DNA of 64,000 bases, taken from assembly GCA_032718475.1 (NCBI GenBank), contig JAUCBJ010008366.1, forward strand, positions 1 through 64,000. The letters run 5' to 3'. Every line of letters starts with the position of its first letter. Positions within the stretch are counted from its first letter, which is position 1. Below the pieces are notes generated by a model, which saw nothing but the letters and a program-made list of their open reading frames with translations, was not told the DNA's origin and did no database searches. This DNA is from Nemertoderma westbladi. Lineage: Eukaryota > Xenacoelomorpha > Nemertodermatida > Nemertodermatidae. Both the position numbers and the translations under genes were made by a program. Positions 60,220 to 64,000 of the stretch are shown in pieces.

Positions 60220-63200
60220 TTAGAGGTAGTGAGGGGGGTGGATAGTGCGTCCAGACCGAGTTCGAACAGACGGGGCGTTCGGGGTGGGCGGTGGTGGTGT
60301 GTATGTCGGTGTCCCCCTAGTGGCGGGAAGGTCGGGAGGAACTCTGGGAGGTCGGCCGCGACGCCGTGGCTGCCCGTAGACGATCGGCTCAGTGCAGTCT
60401 AGATGTGCCGGCTTCAGTCGGTCGACGGACACTGTCTCGGTGCGGCCCCCAACGTCGAGTTGGAATGTCTTGGGCCCATGGACCAGGACCCGGTAGGGTC
60501 CCTCATATGGGCGTTCCAGGGGCGTCCGGTGGGCGTCCCGTCGGACGAAGACGTGTGGGGCATTTTGGAGTTCGTGGGGAACAGACGATGGGGTTGGACC
60601 GTGACGCGACGTGGGGACTGGGGCGAACCGTCCGACACGCTCGCGGAGTTGCGGAAGGATCGTGGACGGAGAGTGTGGGACGTCCGTCTGCGTGGGCGGG
60701 AGGAACTCGCCCGGGACGGTGAGGGGGGCACCGTAAACCAACTCGGCGGTGGAGGTGCCCAAGTCGTCCTTGGGTGCGGTCCTAATTCCGAGAAGGACCC
60801 ACGGCAACTCGTCGACCCAGGCGGGGCCGGTGAGGGACGCACGGAGGGCGGACTTGAGGTGGCGGTGGAAACGTTCCACCAGTCCGTTCGCCTGCGGGTG
60901 GTAGGCCGTTGTGCGGTGCAGTTGGGTGCCCAGCAGCTGGTTGACGGTGGACCAGAGCTGGGAAGTGAACTGCGAGCCCCGGTCGGAGGACACGTCAGTA
61001 GGGACGCCAAAACGGGCGATCCAGTTCGCGATGAGCGCGCGGGCGCAGCTCTCAGTGGAGGTGTCGGTGAGGGGAATGGCCTCCGGCCACCGGGTGAATC
61101 GATCCACCATCGTTAGGAGATGGGTGTACCCGTGGGACGGCGGGAGGGGCCCGACCAGATCTATGTGGATGTGGTCGAAGCGGCGATGGGGAGTCTCGAT
61201 GGTGCCGAGGGGAGCGCGGACGTGGTGTTGCACCTTGGACGTTTGGCACGGCACACAGGTTGTTGCCCATGCGCCGACCTGTTTCCGGAGGCCATGCCAA
61301 ACGAATCGGTCGGCGACGATTTTCTTAGTCGTGCGGACCCCCGGGTGCGAGAGGCCGTGGATGACGTCGAAGACGTGGCGACGCCACGTGGCCGGAACGA
61401 CCGGTCTGGGGTGGCCGAGAGAGACGTCGCAGAGCAGCGTTGCGCCGGAGGGGCCGATGGGGACGTCCTGCAGTTCGAGGCCCGAGATGGCGGTGCGGTA
61501 TGCGGCCATCTCGCTGTCGGCGAGTTGGGCGGCAGCCATGGCGACGTAGTCGAGGCCGGGGGTGTGTACAGCGCCGATGTGTGTCCTGGAGAGGGCGTCC
61601 GCCACACAGTTATCTTTCCCCGAGACGTGGGCGATGGCCGTGGTGAACTCCGACACATAGGCGATGTGCCGCTGTTGTCTGGAGGACCACGGGTCACTGA
61701 TCTTGGAGAAAGCGAACGTGAGAGGTTTGTGGTCCGTGTAGGCGGTGAAGGCGCGCCCCTCCAGGAAGTACCGGAAGTGGCGAATCGCGAGGTAGAGAGC
61801 CAGGAGCTCCCGGTCGAACGCGCTGTACTTCACCTCCGGGGGTCTCAACTGGCGGCTGAAGAACGCTAGGGGGCGCCACGACCCGCCGACCAGCTGCTCG
61901 AGGACGGCGCCCACGGCCGTGCCAGAGGCGTCCACTGTGAGTGCCGTGGGGGCGGTGGCTTCGGGGTGGGCCAACATGGTGGCGTGGGCGAGGACCTCCT
62001 TCGTGTCCCGGAAGGCTACCAGCATGTCGGGAGACCAATCGAGGAGTTTCGGCTTGGTACCGGAAAGGGCCCTGTAGAGAGGCCGCATAATGGCTGCAGC
62101 AGAGGGGATGAACCGATGGTAGAAGTTTACCATCCCCACGAACTCCTGCAGGCCCTTAACGGTGGTGGGCTGGGCGAAATCCCTGATGGCGGCGACCTTG
62201 TCAGGGAGGGGAACGGCTCCATGGGCCGAGATGCGGTGGCCGAGGAAGTCGATGACCGGTCGACCGAACTGGCACTTGGCGAGGTTGATGACGAGGCCGT
62301 GCTGCTGGAGGCGCGAGAAGAGCTGACGGAGATGGTCTCGGTGCTCCTGTCTGGACCGACTCGCGACGAGGACATCGTCTAGGTAGATGAAGACGAAGTC
62401 GAGTCCCTGGAGCGCCGAGTCCATCAGTCTCTGGAAGGCCTGGGCCGCGTTCTTCAGCCCGAACGGTACCCGGAGGAACTCGAAAAGGCCGAACGGGGTG
62501 ATGACGGCGGTCTTAGCGATGTCGACCTCATGGATGGGTATCTGGTGGTAACCGCGCACCAGATCGATCTTAGAGAAGATCCGTGCTCCTGCCAGGCGGG
62601 AGGAGAAGTCCTGGATGTGGGGAACAGGATACCGATCCGGAGTCGTGGCGTCGTTGAGGCGGCGGTAGTCGCCGCAGGGCCTCCAGCCACCCGAGGGTTT
62701 CGGGGCCATGTGGAGGGGAGACGACCAGGGACTGTTAGATCGGCGGACGATCCCCATCTCCTCCATCTTGCGGAACTCCTCCTTGGCGATCGCCAGTTTG
62801 TCTGGAGGGAGACGGCGGGCGCGGGCGTGGACTGGTGGCCTTTCGGTGGGGATATAGAGTTCCACGCCGTGTTTCACCGTCGGGTCGGAGAACCGAGGCT
62901 CCGTGATGTCGGGGAACTCGGCAAGGAGACGGGCGAACTCGTTGTCGGAGGAGGCGACGGAACCGAGGTGGAGAGCGTGTCCCGGGGTCCGCCCGCATGG
63001 AATCGAGGTCAACGTCTCGGCGTCGACCAGACGGCGGCCTCTCAGATCAACCAACAGGTTGTTGGCCCGGAGGAAGTCGGCTCCGAGGAGAGGCTGGTCC
63101 ACGTCCGCGGCCGTGAACCGCCACTCGAATTGGCGGGTCCCGAAACGCAGCGGAATTGTGCATTGTCCGTATGTCCTGATCGAGGTGCTATTGGCGGCTA

Positions 63201-63441
63201 CGAGGGGCGGACCGCTTCCGCCCGCGCGTGCCTCGTGCGTCATAGCCGGGATGACGCTGACCTCGGCCCCGGTGTCCACCAGAAACCGTTGCCCGGACAG
63301 TCGGTCCAGGACAAATAGCAGCAGATCGGGGTGGCCGGCCGTAGCAGCTGCTACTGACGGCCGGCCGGGGCGTTTCCCGGAAAAGTGCAGGGCGAGCGGC
63401 ACTTCCGGGCGTCGGTGCCAAACTTCTGGTGGAAGTAGCAC
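60220..63441 (-). CDS. Pol: protease, RT, RNase H, integrase
   Basis: The frame is open from 63483 to 60220. The first residue of the frame as listed is a GTG codon and is probably not a start; entry is more likely by -1 shift at 63378-63372. Counting from 63441: protease [11 protein letters not shown] near 56-66; RT with YLDD at 353-356 and [11 protein letters not shown] near 292; RNase H with TVDASG near 502, RELLAL near 544 and YTDHKPL near 568; an HHCC zinc region (H695/H699, CVPC 729-732). The integrase triad is D761, D820 and E856 with 35 residues between the last two, followed by a GPY-type module EGPYRVL near 980. All key residues are present. Confidence 0.95.
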   Translation of the reverse strand: MLLPPEVWHRRPEVPLALHFSGKRPGRPSVAAATAGHPDLLLFVLDRLSGQRFLVDTGAEVSVIPAMTHEARAGGSGPPLVAANSTSIRTYGQCTIPLRFGTRQFEWRFTAADVDQPLLGADFLRANNLLVDLRGRRLVDAETLTSIPCGRTPGHALHLGSVASSDNEFARLLAEFPDITEPRFSDPTVKHGVELYIPTERPPVHARARRLPPDKLAIAKEEFRKMEEMGIVRRSNSPWSSPLHMAPKPSGGWRPCGDYRRLNDATTPDRYPVPHIQDFSSRLAGARIFSKIDLVRGYHQIPIHEVDIAKTAVITPFGLFEFLRVPFGLKNAAQAFQRLMDSALQGLDFVFIYLDDVLVASRSRQEHRDHLRQLFSRLQQHGLVINLAKCQFGRPVIDFLGHRISAHGAVPLPDKVAAIRDFAQPTTVKGLQEFVGMVNFYHRFIPSAAAIMRPLYRALSGTKPKLLDWSPDMLVAFRDTKEVLAHATMLAHPEATAPTALTVDASGTAVGAVLEQLVGGSWRPLAFFSRQLRPPEVKYSAFDRELLALYLAIRHFRYFLEGRAFTAYTDHKPLTFAFSKISDPWSSRQQRHIAYVSEFTTAIAHVSGKDNCVADALSRTHIGAVHTPGLDYVAMAAAQLADSEMAAYRTAISGLELQDVPIGPSGATLLCDVSLGHPRPVVPATWRRHVFDVIHGLSHPGVRTTKKIVADRFVWHGLRKQVGAWATTCVPCQTSKVQHHVRAPLGTIETPHRRFDHIHIDLVGPLPPSHGYTHLLTMVDRFTRWPEAIPLTDTSTESCARALIANWIARFGVPTDVSSDRGSQFTSQLWSTVNQLLGTQLHRTTAYHPQANGLVERFHRHLKSALRASLTGPAWVDELPWVLLGIRTAPKDDLGTSTAELVYGAPLTVPGEFLPPTQTDVPHSPSTILPQLRERVGRFAPVPTSRHGPTPSSVPHELQNAPHVFVRRDAHRTPLERPYEGPYRVLVHGPKTFQLDVGGRTETVSVDRLKPAHLDCTEPIVYGQPRRRGRPPRVPPDLPATRGTPTYTPPPPTPNAPSVRTRSGRTIHPPHYL

Positions 63442-64000
63442 CAGTCGTCGTGAGCAGGCTGGGGGACGCGTGAACTCCGGCCGCTAGTTGGGGGGCCGGT
63501 GGAGGGCTTGTGGCGGGCCGGCCCGCCGGGACCTCGTACAGTACGCACTGCCGGCTCCGGTACGATGAGCGGCGTCGCTACAGCATGAGCGGAGAGTGAG
63601 CTCGAGCGGGAGGTTTCCCAAAGCGCGTCGGCACGGTCTGCGACGCGGTCGAGGTCGCGAAAGTCCTCCTCGGCGAGTTGGAGGCGTATGGCGTCGGGCA
63701 TCTGGCGGAGGAACGCCTCCTCGAACAGCAGGCAGTGGTGGTTATCACCGAGGAGTGCCTGCATCTCACCGAGGAGCTGCGAGGGTCGGCGGTCGCCGAG
63801 GCCGTTCAAGTCCCAGAGCCGCGCGGCGCGGTCGCGGCGGGAGAGTCCGAACACCTTGAGGAGTTTGGCCTTGATCTGGGCGTACTGGTCGACAGTAGGG
63901 GGATCCCGGATCAGCTGGAGGAGGCGACTGGCAGTGTCCTGGTCGAGGGCCCCCACCACGTAGTAGTACTTAGTGGCCTCGGTTGTGACGCCCCGGATGG
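63351..64000 (-). CDS. Gag, carboxyl part (cut by window edge)
   Basis: The frame is open to the window edge and ends at TAG 63353-63351. It holds the end of the capsid-like region ([15 protein letters not shown], then [12 protein letters not shown] and [10 protein letters not shown]), a Pro/Ser linker, and a zinc motif WCYFHQKFG with ARKCRSPC, a C-x2-H-x9-C-x3-C arrangement. Gag packages the element's RNA in cytoplasmic particles. A GGGAAAC heptamer eight codons before the stop, in X XXY YYZ register, would shift ribosomes by -1 into Pol. The true start lies beyond 64000. Confidence 0.9.
   Translation of the reverse strand, partial: IRGVTTEATKYYYVVGALDQDTASRLLQLIRDPPTVDQYAQIKAKLLKVFGLSRRDRAARLWDLNGLGDRRPSQLLGEMQALLGDNHHCLLFEEAFLRQMPDAIRLQLAEEDFRDLDRVADRADALWETSRSSSLSAHAVATPLIVPEPAVRTVRGPGGPARHKPSTGPPTSGRSSRVPQPAHDDWCYFHQKFGTDARKCRSPCTFPGNAPAGRQ
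63372..63378 (-). promoter_or_regulatory. Candidate -1 frameshift site GGGAAAC
   Basis: In the Gag frame it reads G GGA AAC, the X XXY YYZ form. Pol lies in the -1 frame and its last upstream stop is at about 63484. The overlap with Gag (63483-63351) contains this single classical heptamer. GC-rich sequence follows and could form the stimulatory structure. Confidence 0.65.

Larger units (their letters stand above)
60056..64000 (-). mobile_element. Ty3/gypsy retrotransposon (CsRn1-like), 5' part outside window
   Basis: The order on the minus strand is Gag end, protease, reverse transcriptase, RNase H, integrase, polypurine tract and 3' LTR, the Ty3/gypsy order. No stop or frameshift breaks Pol, and GC content is far above the flanks, which points to a recent insertion. 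The Gag zinc motif C-x2-H-x9-C-x3-C is the CHCC form I associate with the CsRn1 clade. No env or chromodomain is visible. Confidence 0.9.

Noticed and set aside
60403-61869. Several 100-260-residue plus-strand frames opposite Pol
   Set aside because: Shadow frames of a GC-rich coding region; none has a recognisable domain.

Overview
The window is animal nuclear DNA. It holds one multi-exon gene with GT-AG introns, non-LTR retrotransposon fragments of two types, a tRNA-derived SINE, a Ty3/gypsy element with a CsRn1-type Gag zinc motif, and many short inverted-repeat DNA transposons in AT-rich sequence. The SINE carries a central domain that I recall from cephalopod and other marine invertebrate SINEs, so a marine invertebrate is likely. 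The phylum cannot be fixed from the sequence alone.

1-20.3 kb is a mosaic of locally duplicated blocks. A core of about 106 bp recurs nine times, always in the same orientation, among RTE-like LINE copies (1-841, 4558-5962 minus, 15225-16726), a SINE, G-rich minisatellites, a roughly 1.6 kb satellite with CTCF-like boxes, and a 15-bp minisatellite at 11.1-11.75 kb.

21.3-31.15 kb (minus strand) holds the only host gene I can support. Seven exons (553 codons in consistent phase) encode a protein with a low-complexity amino end, one matrin/U1-like C2H2 zinc finger and a KDKEST-repeat tail. Its sixth intron is mostly a minisatellite of about 49 units, grown from the exon 6 splice-donor junction, so every unit repeats the donor.

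32.4-34.4 kb is a decayed Jockey/CR1-type LINE with a 460-bp internal tandem duplication. From 34.9 to 59.1 kb nearly everything is non-autonomous DNA transposons nested up to three deep. There are hAT-like elements (TAGGG termini, 8-bp target duplications, CTCCGG arrays), a piggyBac-like MITE (TTAA), and a group of elements with CAGT termini and 5-bp target duplications. Each family in that group carries its own short palindrome in several copies near both ends. Filled and empty sites inside the window confirm two of these insertions.

60.06-64.0 kb (minus strand) is the 3' part of an apparently intact, GC-rich Ty3/gypsy retrotransposon: Gag end, a GGGAAAC slippery site, an uninterrupted Pol, a polypurine tract and a candidate 140-bp LTR. 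Its 5' end lies outside the window.

The strongest candidates for something undescribed are the CAGT-element group with family-specific palindromes and the splice-donor minisatellite.
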